Assembly: GCA_934457145.1 (NCBI GenBank)
Contig: CAKSHP010000044.1
Span: forward strand, 1 to 10,237
Length of the DNA stretch: 10,237 nucleotides
Reading direction: 5' to 3'
From: an uncultured Clostridia bacterium
GTDB taxonomy: Bacteria > Bacillota > Clostridia > UBA1381 > UMGS1253
Shown: positions 1 through 7,554 of the stretch, one piece after another
How the letters are laid out: the number at the start of each line of letters is the position of its first letter
Numbering within the stretch: the first letter of the stretch is position 1
Notes under the pieces: model-generated
Databases searched by the model: none
What the model was told of the DNA's origin: nothing
Seen by the model: the letters and a program-made list of their open reading frames with translations, nothing else
Translations under genes and position numbers: made by a program

Positions 1-1
1 C

Positions 2-427
2 TGTGACGAAATGATTAAGCTTTTCAAAAAGTTAAATTCATGGGTTGAAAATGACAGCTATATTCCAAAGCCCGGCGATATTATTTTTTATGACTGGCAG
101 GATAACGGCATTGGAGATAATATCGGAGTGGCCGACCATGTAGGCATTGTTGAAAATGTGATTAATAACGTAATTGTAGTTATTGAGGGCAACAAAAATA
201 ATGCTGTTGAGCGCAGAGAGATACAGATAAACGGCAGATACATAAGAGGCTTTGGAGTACCTAAATACACATCAGCTGCCGTGACAGAATTAACAACGGT
301 TAATGATATCGTTTGGGAACTGGCGCACCGTGGTATTTTAACTGATAAGCAATACTGGCTTAAAAAGCTTGCAGCGGATAAAAACGTGTATTGTTTAGCA
401 AAAAATATAGCAAATTACAGATCGTGA
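2..427 (+). CDS. CHAP-domain cell-wall hydrolase, C-terminal part (5' truncated)
   Basis: The reading frame is open from base 2, before the first ATG at 11, so the gene most likely starts outside the window; 141 residues are visible. Residues about 20-88 match the second half of a CHAP (cysteine, histidine-dependent amidohydrolase/peptidase) fold: PKPGDIIFYDW at 23-32, the catalytic-histidine motif ADHVGIVE with His46, and VIEGN at 61-64, where the third polar residue usually lies. The catalytic cysteine would be upstream of the window. CHAP enzymes cut peptidoglycan amide bonds in autolysins, phage endolysins and conjugation hydrolases. The tail at 100-141 (NDIVWELAHRGILTD onward) is a short helical segment like those appended to clostridial and phage lysins. 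Whether this is a cellular autolysin or a prophage remnant cannot be decided here. No convincing terminator follows it. Confidence 0.75.
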   Translation, partial: CDEMIKLFKKLNSWVENDSYIPKPGDIIFYDWQDNGIGDNIGVADHVGIVENVINNVIVVIEGNKNNAVERREIQINGRYIRGFGVPKYTSAAVTELTTVNDIVWELAHRGILTDKQYWLKKLAADKNVYCLAKNIANYRS

Positions 428-493
428 AAATAAAACGTGCGTTTCTTTTGTTTGTGCAATATGTATGAAAATGTAAAATTTTAAAAATACTAC

Positions 494-522
494 TGGTAAT
501 TTCTGTATTGATGTGATATACT
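494..522 (+). promoter_or_regulatory. Extended -10 promoter for the DUF6514-like gene
   Basis: TATACT at 517-522 is preceded by TG at 514-515, giving the extended -10 form TGnTATACT. The -35 position (494-499, TGGTAA, 17-bp spacer) matches the consensus poorly, which an extended -10 can compensate. Transcription would start near 529, about 43 bases before the ATG at 572. This is a sequence match only. Confidence 0.55.
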
Positions 523-571
523 ATAAAATGTGTGACAGCACAAAATTATTAACAGAAAGAAGATAGAAAAA

Positions 572-799
572 ATGGGTAGGTGTACATATGTACTCACAAA
601 AGACACAGTGTGTGATGACAAAGAAAGAAAAATTACGGTTTACGGCGTGGACTGTATAAAAAACGGAAAGGTTATAAAGTCTGTATCCGATATTTTTACA
701 GATGAAACACGGGCAAAAGACTTTACAGACCTATGCAACAGATCGGAGCTGTCAGAGCTTCACTTTAAAGATGCAATTGATGATGTGCTGCTTACATGA
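572..799 (+). CDS. Small DUF6514-like protein of unknown function
   Basis: A 75-residue soluble protein with no signal peptide or membrane segment. The pattern is an N-terminal beta-rich half (YVLTKDTVCDDKERKITVYGVDCIKNGKVIKSV), then DIFTDETRAKDFTDLCNRSELSELHFKDAIDDVL. The 'D-I-F-T-D-x-x-x-A' turn and the 'L-x-x-x-H-x-x-D-x-I-x-D-x-L' ending recall the DUF6514 family of short Clostridia proteins, which has no known function. The assignment is from memory of the family pattern. The start is supported by an upstream promoter and a purine-rich stretch (GAAAGAAGATAG, 556-567), which is a weak ribosome site. The gene is monocistronic: its own promoter precedes it and a strong hairpin starts 8 bases after its stop. 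Confidence 0.7.
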   Translation: MGRCTYVLTKDTVCDDKERKITVYGVDCIKNGKVIKSVSDIFTDETRAKDFTDLCNRSELSELHFKDAIDDVLLT

Positions 800-806
800 A
801 AAAAAT

Positions 807-851
807 AAGAAAGCACCCTGAGAGCTGCAAAGCCCTTTGGGTGCTTTCTTT
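807..851. terminator. Bidirectional rho-independent terminator
   Basis: A perfect 12-bp stem pairs AAGAAAGCACCC (807-818) with GGGTGCTTTCTT (839-850), with a 20-base loop. On the plus strand the T-rich end TTTCTTTATTTC follows, ending the DUF6514-like gene. On the minus strand the run complementary to the A-tract at 799-805 gives a clean T-tract, ending the tRNA cluster that lies upstream on that strand. Confidence 0.9.
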
Positions 852-926
852 ATTTCACCGATACAGTGATTACAAACACATTACGCCATACCGCAATAAC
901 TCCGGTGTGTTCGTCTGTGTGCGTTT

Positions 927-1002
927 TGGTGGGAGTAACAGGGCTCGAACCTGTGACCCTCTGCTTGTAAGGCAGATGCTCTCCCAGCTGAGCTATACTC
1001 CC
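927..1002 (-). tRNA. tRNA-Val (anticodon TAC)
   Basis: Read on the minus strand this is a 76-base cloverleaf. A 7-bp acceptor pairs GGGAGTA with TACTCCC, the discriminator is A, and CCA is encoded (927-929). The D-arm is GCTCAGCTGGGAGAGC. The anticodon loop CTTACAA is closed by TCTGC/GCAGA, with anticodon UAC at 967-969. The T-arm holds GGTTCGAGCC. It is the last of three tRNAs and lies about 76 bases before the terminator stem. Confidence 0.96.
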
Positions 1003-1060
1003 GAATATTAAACTTTTTCCTCGGCCGACAGCCGCACTCAGCAGCCACCGGTAAAGAAAA

Positions 1061-1135
1061 TGGTGACCCATAAGGGAATCGAACCCTTGATTCCGGCGTG
1101 AGAGGCCGACGTCTTAACCGCTTGACCAATGGGCC
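1061..1135 (-). tRNA. tRNA-Glu (anticodon CTC)
   Basis: A 75-base cloverleaf on the minus strand. The acceptor GGCCCAT pairs with ATGGGTC with one G-U pair, the discriminator is A, and CCA is encoded (1061-1063). The anticodon loop CTCTCAC is closed by TCGGC/GCCGG, giving anticodon CUC at 1100-1102, which reads GAG. The T-arm is AAGGG-TTCGATT-CCCTT. CUC is the less common glutamate anticodon in bacteria; a UUC isoacceptor is expected elsewhere in the genome, since CUC does not read GAA well. Confidence 0.95.
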
Positions 1136-1203
1136 CTAAAAGGCTAATTCATACAGAATTATTAAAAACATATATTAATAAATCACTTAGCCTAAAAAAT
1201 AAA

Positions 1204-1280
1204 TGGTAGCGGCGAGTGGACTTGAACCACCGACCTAACGGGTATGAACCGTTTGCTCTAGCCAACTGAGCTACACCGCC
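1204..1280 (-). tRNA. tRNA-Met (anticodon CAT, elongator type)
   Basis: A 77-base cloverleaf on the minus strand, with acceptor GGCGGTG pairing CGCCGCT through G-U pairs, discriminator A and encoded CCA (1204-1206). The anticodon loop TTCATAC has CAT at 1244-1246. The acceptor starts with a G-U pair rather than the C-A mismatch of initiator tRNA, and the sequence resembles the Bacillus/Clostridium elongator tRNA-Met. A CAT tRNA could also be the lysidine-modified tRNA-Ile2; the overall sequence favours Met. It is the first gene of the cluster, nearest the promoter. Confidence 0.92.
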
Positions 1281-1311
1281 ACATTTACTCGCCTTATTGG
1301 CGACAAGTAAT

Positions 1312-1340
1312 AGTATACAGCATTTTTTTTAATTTGTCAA
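1312..1340 (-). promoter_or_regulatory. Near-consensus sigma-A promoter for the tRNA cluster
   Basis: On the minus strand a perfect -35 TTGACA (1335-1340) is followed by a 17-bp spacer and -10 TATACT (1312-1317). Transcription would start near 1305, about 25 bases before tRNA-Met. A small inverted repeat, CGCC-TTATT-GGCG at 1290-1302, lies in the leader and could form a hairpin. The -35 begins only 18 bases after the methyltransferase stop codon, so the promoter sits directly behind the upstream operon with no terminator between. Confidence 0.9.
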
Positions 1341-1358
1341 GCATTTTTTTAAAGTTTT

Positions 1359-2567
1359 TCAATTTTTTTCGTCAAATTCAGCAGATATGCCGTTTTGCGG
1401 TATGTTTGAATAAGTTTTCACAGAAAGATTTACGTTTAAAAGCTCTTCAAGCTTATTATACTCAAGAGCCGCTTTTTTATCCCCGTCTGACTTTTTAACA
1501 GCCTTTATCATAAGGTTTTTCGGTGTTTCAAGCGGCGATATATATTCCGTTGCCGAAACCTCATAGCCGTTTGCTCTAAGATAAAGGCATCGCATAGCGT
1601 CGGTTAAATCATCTGCAAGTCTCTTTTTAAACACGGGAAAACCCAAAAGCGCTTCAAACGGCTCATAGCTGTAGCTTGCAAGCATCTCTTTATGACAGCA
1701 CGGCACGCATATTATCGCTTTTACTTTATTTCTTATTCCCAGTCCGAGCGACATATCCGTTGCCGTATCGCATGCATGAAGCGAAACAAGCAAGTCTATT
1801 TTTTCATCGGGACAATAGCTGTTCATATCCGCACACACAAACTCCATATTGTTATATCCCAGATTTTTTGCCATTTTTCTTGACTCGTCTATCACATTTT
1901 GTTTGTAGTCGACGCCTATAAAGTGACAGTTAAGCTTTAATATGTCGCGCATATAGTAGTTTAAAACAAACGATAAATATGATTTCCCGCATGCACAGTC
2001 CAGCACACATACTTTTTTATCTTTCGGAAAAGAATCCGTCACGCTTTTTGCAAGCTCTATAAAATGATCAATCTGATTGTATTTTCGTATCATATCGTTT
2101 TTAATTTTTCCCTCGGCGCTTAAAATGCCGATTTCTTTTAAAAGCGCATCCGCCTCTCCCACTTTGATTATATAATCGCGCTTACCGAAGTCTATCCCGC
2201 GTATGTTGTTTTCTTTTTTGTTATCGTTTCGCCCGCTCTCATCCTTAATTGTTTTCTGGCTCACTTTTTTATCCGTTGCCTCTATTTCAAAACAGCTGCC
2301 TCTTTCAAAATATCTTAATAAAAGCCTGTCATACCCGGGCGCATATTTTAAAATTTCGTCTGCAATTTCGCTTTTATCCGCCAAGACCTGCTGCGTGTTA
2401 AATAAATTTGCAAACTTTTCGTTTTTTACTTCAACGCTGCCTTTAAACGCCTTAGTGCCGCAATAATATGTATACTCTATTCTTTTAAAGAAATCAATAT
2501 TTTGTGAAAGCCTTAAAAACACTGCGTCTAAAAGAAATTTCAGTTTACCTGTCGTTTGTCTGTTCAT
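1359..2567 (-). CDS. Class I SAM-dependent methyltransferase (Methyltransf_32/GSTCD-like)
   Basis: A 402-residue protein. The AdoMet-binding motif is VLDCACGKSYLSF at 188-200, with the acidic ribose-binding residue Asp220 in HFIGVD. It is followed by SLHACDTATD at 262-271 and PCCHKE at 289-294. The 'SLHACD...PCC' pair is characteristic of the Methyltransf_32 group, which includes eukaryotic GSTCD; substrates are mostly unknown, and an RNA substrate is only a guess. The N-terminal 180 residues are a separate, partly charged region. The start at 2567 is chosen because GGAGG (2574-2578) lies 6 bases upstream; an ATG at 2573 abuts the GGAGG, and an ATG at 2654 would lengthen the overlap. The gene overlaps the radical SAM gene by 23 bases, so translation is probably coupled. 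It is the last gene of the ligA operon. Confidence 0.85.
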   Translation of the reverse strand: MNRQTTGKLKFLLDAVFLRLSQNIDFFKRIEYTYYCGTKAFKGSVEVKNEKFANLFNTQQVLADKSEIADEILKYAPGYDRLLLRYFERGSCFEIEATDKKVSQKTIKDESGRNDNKKENNIRGIDFGKRDYIIKVGEADALLKEIGILSAEGKIKNDMIRKYNQIDHFIELAKSVTDSFPKDKKVCVLDCACGKSYLSFVLNYYMRDILKLNCHFIGVDYKQNVIDESRKMAKNLGYNNMEFVCADMNSYCPDEKIDLLVSLHACDTATDMSLGLGIRNKVKAIICVPCCHKEMLASYSYEPFEALLGFPVFKKRLADDLTDAMRCLYLRANGYEVSATEYISPLETPKNLMIKAVKKSDGDKKAALEYNKLEELLNVNLSVKTYSNIPQNGISAEFDEKN

Positions 2568-4251
2568 TTTCATCCTCCAGATTTTTAATTCCGAACACTT
2601 CGGTTTCGCATTTATTTTTATAGTCAAACAAAACCGCCGTTTTCCTTTTTTCAAGTCCGCCGAGCACGTTTATGTCAAACTCGTATATCCTGATATATTT
2701 TAAAATATAAGAAAGCTTTTCATCTTTCAGATTATCATTTAAAAGATGTCGGTTATTTGCAATAAATGCACTGACGCGCTTTGCAAAATATCTGTCGTTT
2801 TTTTTTGCCCAATACGGAAGCGCGGCGCCTGTGTTGTTTTTCAAAAAGTCAAAAAGCAAAAGCGATGAAAAACGCTTATCATTTTTTTTATATTCATAAA
2901 ATATATCGTAAAGCTTTTTTTTGCTCTGCGCCGCAGCAAAAGCGGTATGCAAAGCATAGTGCTTTGAAAGCTTATAAAAAAACTCAAACGCGCTTTTTTC
3001 CTCTTTTAAAAGATACTCCGCCGACTTTTCAAAAGACGAAGAATTGTAGTATTTTTCAACCATATCGCACACATCTTTTAAAATTAAAATTTCGTCATAC
3101 GAAATATAATCGTTTGACACCGCTTCATAGGGCGGATACGGCATATATGAATAGTTATGTGCCTTTGCGTTTTCTCTTATGGACGATCCTTTTAAAAGTT
3201 TTAAAAATCCAAGCTGAAGCATATCAGGGCGCAGATAAAACACATCGTCAAACGATTTTTTAAAGCTTTTAAAATTTTCATACGGCAGAGCCGCAATCAA
3301 ATCAAGATGGATATGCATATTTTTATTTTTCTTAAGTTTAAACACATTTTCGCAAAGCTTTGAAAAATTTGTTGTTCTGTTAATCGCCCTTATTGTTTTT
3401 TCATTTGTTGACTGCACACCGATTTCTAACTGGAACTTGCCTTTCGGCGCACTTTGCAAAAGAGCGATTGTGCTTTCCTTTAGCGCATGTGCCGAAATTT
3501 CAAAATGAAAGCAGGTTGTTTTTATGTTTTCTATTATGAATTTTAAAATTTCATTTGTTCTTTTTTCATCCGTGTTAAACGTTCTGTCAACAAGCTTCAC
3601 AAGTTCCACATTGCACATATCGAAAAGCAAAAAATCTTCAAACACCCACTCTAACGGAAAAAATCTAACGCCTCTTGAAACAGACGAAAGGCAAAAACTG
3701 CAATTATACGGACACCCTCTGGAGGTTTCGTAATAAATTATTTTTCCTTTCAGCCTTTCAAGCTCTTCTTTATCATAAAGCGGCGGCAAAACAGAAAGAT
3801 CCTCTATAACCTCGGGCGGATTTAAAACTGTTTTTTCCCCGTTTCTGTAAGCAAGTCCGCTTATATTTTCATACTTTTCGCCCGAAACAAAGCTTTTAAA
3901 CGAAAATTCGCCCTCGCCGCACAAAACAAAATCCACAAACTCGTTTTTTTCCAAAACTTCTCTTGCATCATAGCTCACCTCTGCCCCGCCGAGCAGAATT
4001 TTACAGCCGGGATTTATTGTTTTCAGCGCCATACACACTTTTTTTATAAATTCTATATTCCATATGTAACAGCTGAATGCATACACATCCGAGCCTGTTA
4101 TATATATATCGTCTGCCACACGTTCGCAAACATCATTTATTGTGTACTCTTTTGTGCACACATCAAAGCCCTGTGCCGCTTTTTTTAAACATAAAAGCGA
4201 AAGCGATGTATGCGTGTAGCTGGAATTTACCGCAACAAGACAGGTTTTCAA
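2545..4251 (-). CDS. B12-binding/radical SAM protein (DUF4080 type)
   Basis: A 568-residue protein in three parts. Residues 1-125 form a Rossmann-like cobalamin-binding fold with GGAEVSY (88-94) and GEGEFSF (112-118). No DxHxxG cobalamin-ligand motif is evident, so B12 binding is uncertain. Residues 171-370 are a radical SAM barrel with ETSRGCPYNCSFC; Cys180, Cys184 and Cys187 form the CxxxCxxC that holds the 4Fe-4S cluster. The remainder matches the general form of the DUF4080 C-terminal region. The family cleaves AdoMet to start radical chemistry; no substrate is known. The start is TTG at 4249-4251, overlapping the previous stop by 4 bases (TTGA), with GGGGAG (4260-4265) 8 bases upstream. 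It lies between the M20 amidohydrolase and the methyltransferase, both overlapping it. Confidence 0.88.
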   Translation of the reverse strand: MKTCLVAVNSSYTHTSLSLLCLKKAAQGFDVCTKEYTINDVCERVADDIYITGSDVYAFSCYIWNIEFIKKVCMALKTINPGCKILLGGAEVSYDAREVLEKNEFVDFVLCGEGEFSFKSFVSGEKYENISGLAYRNGEKTVLNPPEVIEDLSVLPPLYDKEELERLKGKIIYYETSRGCPYNCSFCLSSVSRGVRFFPLEWVFEDFLLFDMCNVELVKLVDRTFNTDEKRTNEILKFIIENIKTTCFHFEISAHALKESTIALLQSAPKGKFQLEIGVQSTNEKTIRAINRTTNFSKLCENVFKLKKNKNMHIHLDLIAALPYENFKSFKKSFDDVFYLRPDMLQLGFLKLLKGSSIRENAKAHNYSYMPYPPYEAVSNDYISYDEILILKDVCDMVEKYYNSSSFEKSAEYLLKEEKSAFEFFYKLSKHYALHTAFAAAQSKKKLYDIFYEYKKNDKRFSSLLLFDFLKNNTGAALPYWAKKNDRYFAKRVSAFIANNRHLLNDNLKDEKLSYILKYIRIYEFDINVLGGLEKRKTAVLFDYKNKCETEVFGIKNLEDENEQTNDR

Positions 4252-5468
4252 AGCTTTTTCTCCCCTTCTGCATATTCAATAACTGCGCGGCACAAAATTC
4301 TGCCGCCTGTTAAAAGGCAGTCTTCATCTATATTAAACATGTTGCTGTGCCACGGATGGACGCATCCTTTTTGTTCGTTTCTGCATCCTAAAAAGCAATA
4401 CGCCGCAGGGATTTTTTCTGCAAAATACGCAAAATCGTCGCCGCCCATAAACGGCTTTTGCTGCTCTGTTATTTTTATGTTTATATCCTTTGCCGCAGCG
4501 CGGAAAATATCGGCGGCATATTTATTGTTTACAAGCGGAGGATACATAAACCTGAAGTCAACATCTGTTTTACAGCCGTATTCTTTTGCGGTATTTTCGC
4601 TTATTTCTTTTATCCGCTCTGCCAAAATGCTTCTTTTTTTATAATCCACGGCGCGCGACGTGCCTTTTATTTCTACCAAATCGGGAATTATATTATAAAA
4701 ATTTCCGCCCGAAATTTCGCCTATCGAGATAACGCATTCGCTTTCTTTTTCGCAAAGCGCACTGCCCTCGTCAATCAGCGATGAAACAATTTTTGCCGCA
4801 GCATATATAGGATCATGGCATTTTTCTCTGTATCCGCCGTGGCCGCCTTTTCCCGTAACGGTTATGTCAAATTCGTCAGGCGATGCCATAACTCCGCCGT
4901 TTCCTATTGCAATGCTTCCTGTTTCAAAAGTCGGCTCAACATGCAGTCCAAAGGCAATATCTGCTTTGGGATTTTCCGTAACGCCGGCGTCTATCATCGG
5001 CTTTGCGCCGCCCGCTCCCTCTTCTGCCGGCTGAAAAATGCCGACAATGTCACAGTTTAGCTTATCTTTAATTTCATTTAGCGCGCACATAACAGAAAGA
5101 AGAATTGCCATGTGCGCGTCGTGTCCACACGCATGCATTTTTCCTTCGTTTTCGGATTTATATGAGGCCCTCGTTTTCTCGCACACGCAAAGCGCGTCCA
5201 TATCCGCTCTGAGCAAAACACATTTTTTCTCTCCGCTTTTTTGCGCAGATCCTTTTATATATGCCTTTATTCCCGTTTCTGCAATACCGCTTTCGTATTT
5301 TATATTTAAGCGGTCGAGCTCTTTTAAAATGATTTTCGCCGTTTCAAATTCTTCAAACTCCGTTTCCGGGTGACGGTGAAACTTGCGCCGCAAATCAACC
5401 GTATGCTTAAAATTTTCGGTCAGTATTTTTTCTGTTTTTTTATATAATTCATTCATATCCTGTTTCAT
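4248..5468 (-). CDS. M20 family amidohydrolase (N-acyl amino acid/hippurate hydrolase type)
   Basis: A 406-residue cytosolic metallohydrolase of subfamily M20D (IAA-amino acid, hippurate and N-acyl-amino acid amidohydrolases). Visible motifs are RRKFHRHPETEFEE (27-40), LRADMDAL (86-93), HACGHDAHM (112-120), FQPAEEGAGGAKPMIDAG (145-162), GLHVEP (174-179), GKGGHGG (206-212), GGDDFAYF (342-349) and HPWHSNMF (371-378). By analogy with the family, metal ligands would be Cys114, His116, Glu150, His176 and His374, with Glu149 as the catalytic base; all are present, so the enzyme should be active. The exact acyl-amino acid substrate cannot be read from sequence. The ATG at 5468 lies 17 bases after the ligA stop; AAAGGA (5471-5476) is unusually close (2 bases), so the ATG at 5456 is an alternative start. 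The gene overlaps the radical SAM gene by 4 bases. Confidence 0.92.
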   Translation of the reverse strand: MKQDMNELYKKTEKILTENFKHTVDLRRKFHRHPETEFEEFETAKIILKELDRLNIKYESGIAETGIKAYIKGSAQKSGEKKCVLLRADMDALCVCEKTRASYKSENEGKMHACGHDAHMAILLSVMCALNEIKDKLNCDIVGIFQPAEEGAGGAKPMIDAGVTENPKADIAFGLHVEPTFETGSIAIGNGGVMASPDEFDITVTGKGGHGGYREKCHDPIYAAAKIVSSLIDEGSALCEKESECVISIGEISGGNFYNIIPDLVEIKGTSRAVDYKKRSILAERIKEISENTAKEYGCKTDVDFRFMYPPLVNNKYAADIFRAAAKDINIKITEQQKPFMGGDDFAYFAEKIPAAYCFLGCRNEQKGCVHPWHSNMFNIDEDCLLTGGRILCRAVIEYAEGEKKL

Positions 5469-5485
5469 AATCCTTTATTTACTTA

Positions 5486-7477
5486 TTATGCGTTTTGCAT
5501 CATGTTTTCAAATTTGTTTTCATCTATAATTTTAACGCCTAACTTCTGCGCTTTTTCAAGCTTGCTGCCTGCCTCGCTTCCCGCAAGCACAAAATCCGTT
5601 TTTTTAGAAACCGAGCCCGACACGTTGCCGCCCATATTTTCTATTAACTGTTTTGCATCATTTCGGGTATAACGCGTCAGCGTTCCCGTTAAAACAAACG
5701 TTTTTCCGCTGAAAAGCACATTTTCGCCGCCGCTTTGAATATAATCAAAATTCACATCTGCCGCTCTTAAGCGCTCTATTGTTTTTATGTTTTTTTCGTC
5801 TTTAAAAAAGCCGTGCACGCTTTTTGCCATTATGCTGCCGAAATCCGGTGTGTTTTCAATTTCTTCTTCCGATGCCGAAATAAGATTGTCGAGCGTTTTA
5901 AACTTTTTTGCAAGGTTTTTTCCAGCTTTTTCGCCGATATGGCGTATTCCGAGAGCAAAAATCAGTCTGCCGAGATCGTTTTTCTTTGATTTTTCAATCG
6001 CATCCATAAGATTTGACGCCGATTTTTCGCCCATTTTTTCCATCATGGCAACCCTTTGAGGATCGATATAGTAAAGATCGGAAGCAGTTTTTATAATGCC
6101 TGTGTCAAGCATTTGCTTTATTATCGACGGGCCGAGTCCGTCAATATCCATTGCATTTCTCGACACAAAATGCTCGATGTGGCGAAGAGTTTGCGCCGGA
6201 CAGTCAATTCCCATACAGCGATACGCCGCCTCGCCTTCTTCTCTTACAACCGCGCTTCCGCACACAGGGCAGTTTTCCGGCATTTCAAAAATCTTTTCCG
6301 TGCCGTTTCTTTTGGAAAAATCAACTCCAACAACCTCCGGGATAATATCTCCGGCTTTCTGAATTACAACCGTGTCGCCTATGCGGATATCCTTTTGGCG
6401 TATGTTGTCGATATTATGAAGCGTAGCTCTTGAAACAGTGCTTCCCGCTATAAACACAGGCTCCAAATCAGCCGCCGGAGTTAAAACACCTGTGCGCCCA
6501 ACCTGAACGCATATATCCTTTACGGTTGTTTTTTTCTGTTCCGCCGGAAATTTATATGCAATTGCCCATTTCGGCGCTTTGGCATTCGAACCGAGAAGCG
6601 TTCGGCTTTCAAGGTTATTTACCTTTATAACTGCGCCGTCTGTATCGTATTTATAGTCCTTGCGCTCATCGCCTATTTTTTTAACGCGTGCATATGCCTG
6701 TTTAATTCCCTTACACACATAATTGTCTATAACCTTAAAGCCGAGCGAGCGCAAAAACTCCAGCCCCTCCGAATGAGTTTTGACGGTTTTGCCGTTTATC
6801 CTTTGAATGTTAAAAACAAATATATCAAGCTTTCGCGATGCTGCCACCTTTGAGTCAAGCTGGCGAAGCGAACCCGCAGCAGCATTTCTCGGATTTGCAA
6901 AAACCGAAAGTCCTTCTTCCTCGCGTTTTTCGTTAAGCTTTGCAAAATCCGTTCTCGATATATACACCTCGCCGCGTACTTCAAGATACTCTACAGGCTC
7001 TTTTAAAACAAGAGGAATTGTTTTAACGGTTTTCAAATTAAAAGTGACATCTTCGCCAACCGTGCCGTCGCCTCGGGTGGAGCCTCTTTTAAAAATTCCG
7101 TTTTCATATTCTAATGAAACCGAAAGTCCGTCAATTTTAGGCTCGACGTCAAACTCTGTGTTATCGCCCAGAACCTGAGACACCCGGTTTGCAAATTCTT
7201 CTACTTCGCCTTCGCTGAAAGCGTCCTGCAAGCTTTCCATGCTGACCTCGTGGCGCACCTGCTCAAAGCCTTCAAGCACCTCGCCGCCGACGCGCCTTGT
7301 CGGCGAATTTGCGCTTGCGTATTCGGGATACTTTTTTTCAAGCTCTGCCAAAGAACGCAAAAGCATATCGTATTCATAATCGCTCACTGCCGGATCGTCT
7401 TTAACATAATATCTGTAAGAATAATCGTTTAACCTTTCGCAAAGCTCGTCCATCTGCTTTTTTATGCCATTATCCAA
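5486..7477 (-). CDS. ligA: NAD-dependent DNA ligase LigA
   Basis: A 663-residue protein of the usual length for the family (E. coli 671). It seals nicks during replication and repair, using NAD to adenylate a lysine. Visible domains: N-terminal NMN-binding Ia domain (YRYYVKDDPAVSDYEYD, 21-37); nucleotidyltransferase with the adenylated Lys114 in EPKIDG; OB-fold (about 315-400); four-cysteine zinc finger with Cys403, Cys406, Cys421 and Cys426; helix-hairpin-helix region (about 440-580); and C-terminal BRCT domain (586-660). All parts appear intact. The start is TTG at 7475-7477 with GGGAG (7487-7491) 9 bases upstream; the next in-frame ATG would remove the first eight residues. It is the first gene of a four-gene minus-strand operon. 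Confidence 0.98.
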   Translation of the reverse strand: MDNGIKKQMDELCERLNDYSYRYYVKDDPAVSDYEYDMLLRSLAELEKKYPEYASANSPTRRVGGEVLEGFEQVRHEVSMESLQDAFSEGEVEEFANRVSQVLGDNTEFDVEPKIDGLSVSLEYENGIFKRGSTRGDGTVGEDVTFNLKTVKTIPLVLKEPVEYLEVRGEVYISRTDFAKLNEKREEEGLSVFANPRNAAAGSLRQLDSKVAASRKLDIFVFNIQRINGKTVKTHSEGLEFLRSLGFKVIDNYVCKGIKQAYARVKKIGDERKDYKYDTDGAVIKVNNLESRTLLGSNAKAPKWAIAYKFPAEQKKTTVKDICVQVGRTGVLTPAADLEPVFIAGSTVSRATLHNIDNIRQKDIRIGDTVVIQKAGDIIPEVVGVDFSKRNGTEKIFEMPENCPVCGSAVVREEGEAAYRCMGIDCPAQTLRHIEHFVSRNAMDIDGLGPSIIKQMLDTGIIKTASDLYYIDPQRVAMMEKMGEKSASNLMDAIEKSKKNDLGRLIFALGIRHIGEKAGKNLAKKFKTLDNLISASEEEIENTPDFGSIMAKSVHGFFKDEKNIKTIERLRAADVNFDYIQSGGENVLFSGKTFVLTGTLTRYTRNDAKQLIENMGGNVSGSVSKKTDFVLAGSEAGSKLEKAQKLGVKIIDENKFENMMQNA

Positions 7478-7506
7478 AAAAATCAGCTCCCGTTGTTTTT
7501 TATATT

Positions 7507-7535
7507 ATTGTAACATATTTATGTGCAGATTTCAA
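7507..7535 (-). promoter_or_regulatory. Promoter of the ligA operon
   Basis: On the minus strand -35 TTGAAA (7530-7535), a 17-bp spacer and -10 TACAAT (7507-7512) form a good sigma-A-type promoter. The start point would be near 7500, giving a short leader of about 23 bases that holds only the GGGAG ribosome site before the TTG start of ligA. No other promoter of comparable quality was noticed inside the operon. Confidence 0.85.
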
Positions 7536-7554
7536 CATTTTTATAGGTTTAAAC

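Noticed and set aside
430..450. Possible terminator after the CHAP gene (AAAC-GTGC-GTTT followed by CTTTTGTTT)
   Set aside because: The stem is only four base pairs and AT-rich, too weak to call.
796..1129. Open frames of 71-82 codons on both strands across the tRNA-Val and tRNA-Glu region
   Set aside because: They run through tRNA genes and the terminator stem, have no ribosome sites, and resemble the false proteins commonly called over tRNA clusters.
1141..1193. Inverted repeat AGGCTAA (1141-1147) and TTAGCCT (1187-1193) in the spacer between tRNA-Met and tRNA-Glu
   Set aside because: Seven base pairs around a 39-base AT-rich loop with no T-tract; likely chance, or at most a processing structure.
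2781..3263. 160-codon open frame on the plus strand
   Set aside because: It is antisense to the radical SAM gene, which has clear family motifs; there is no ribosome site or family signature, and it is rich in Lys/Phe as expected from an AT-rich shadow.
4210..5373. Several plus-strand open frames of 78-144 codons
   Set aside because: They are antisense to the M20 amidohydrolase, whose full motif set fixes the coding strand.
6056..7178. Plus-strand open frames of up to 125 codons
   Set aside because: They are antisense to the intact ligA gene.
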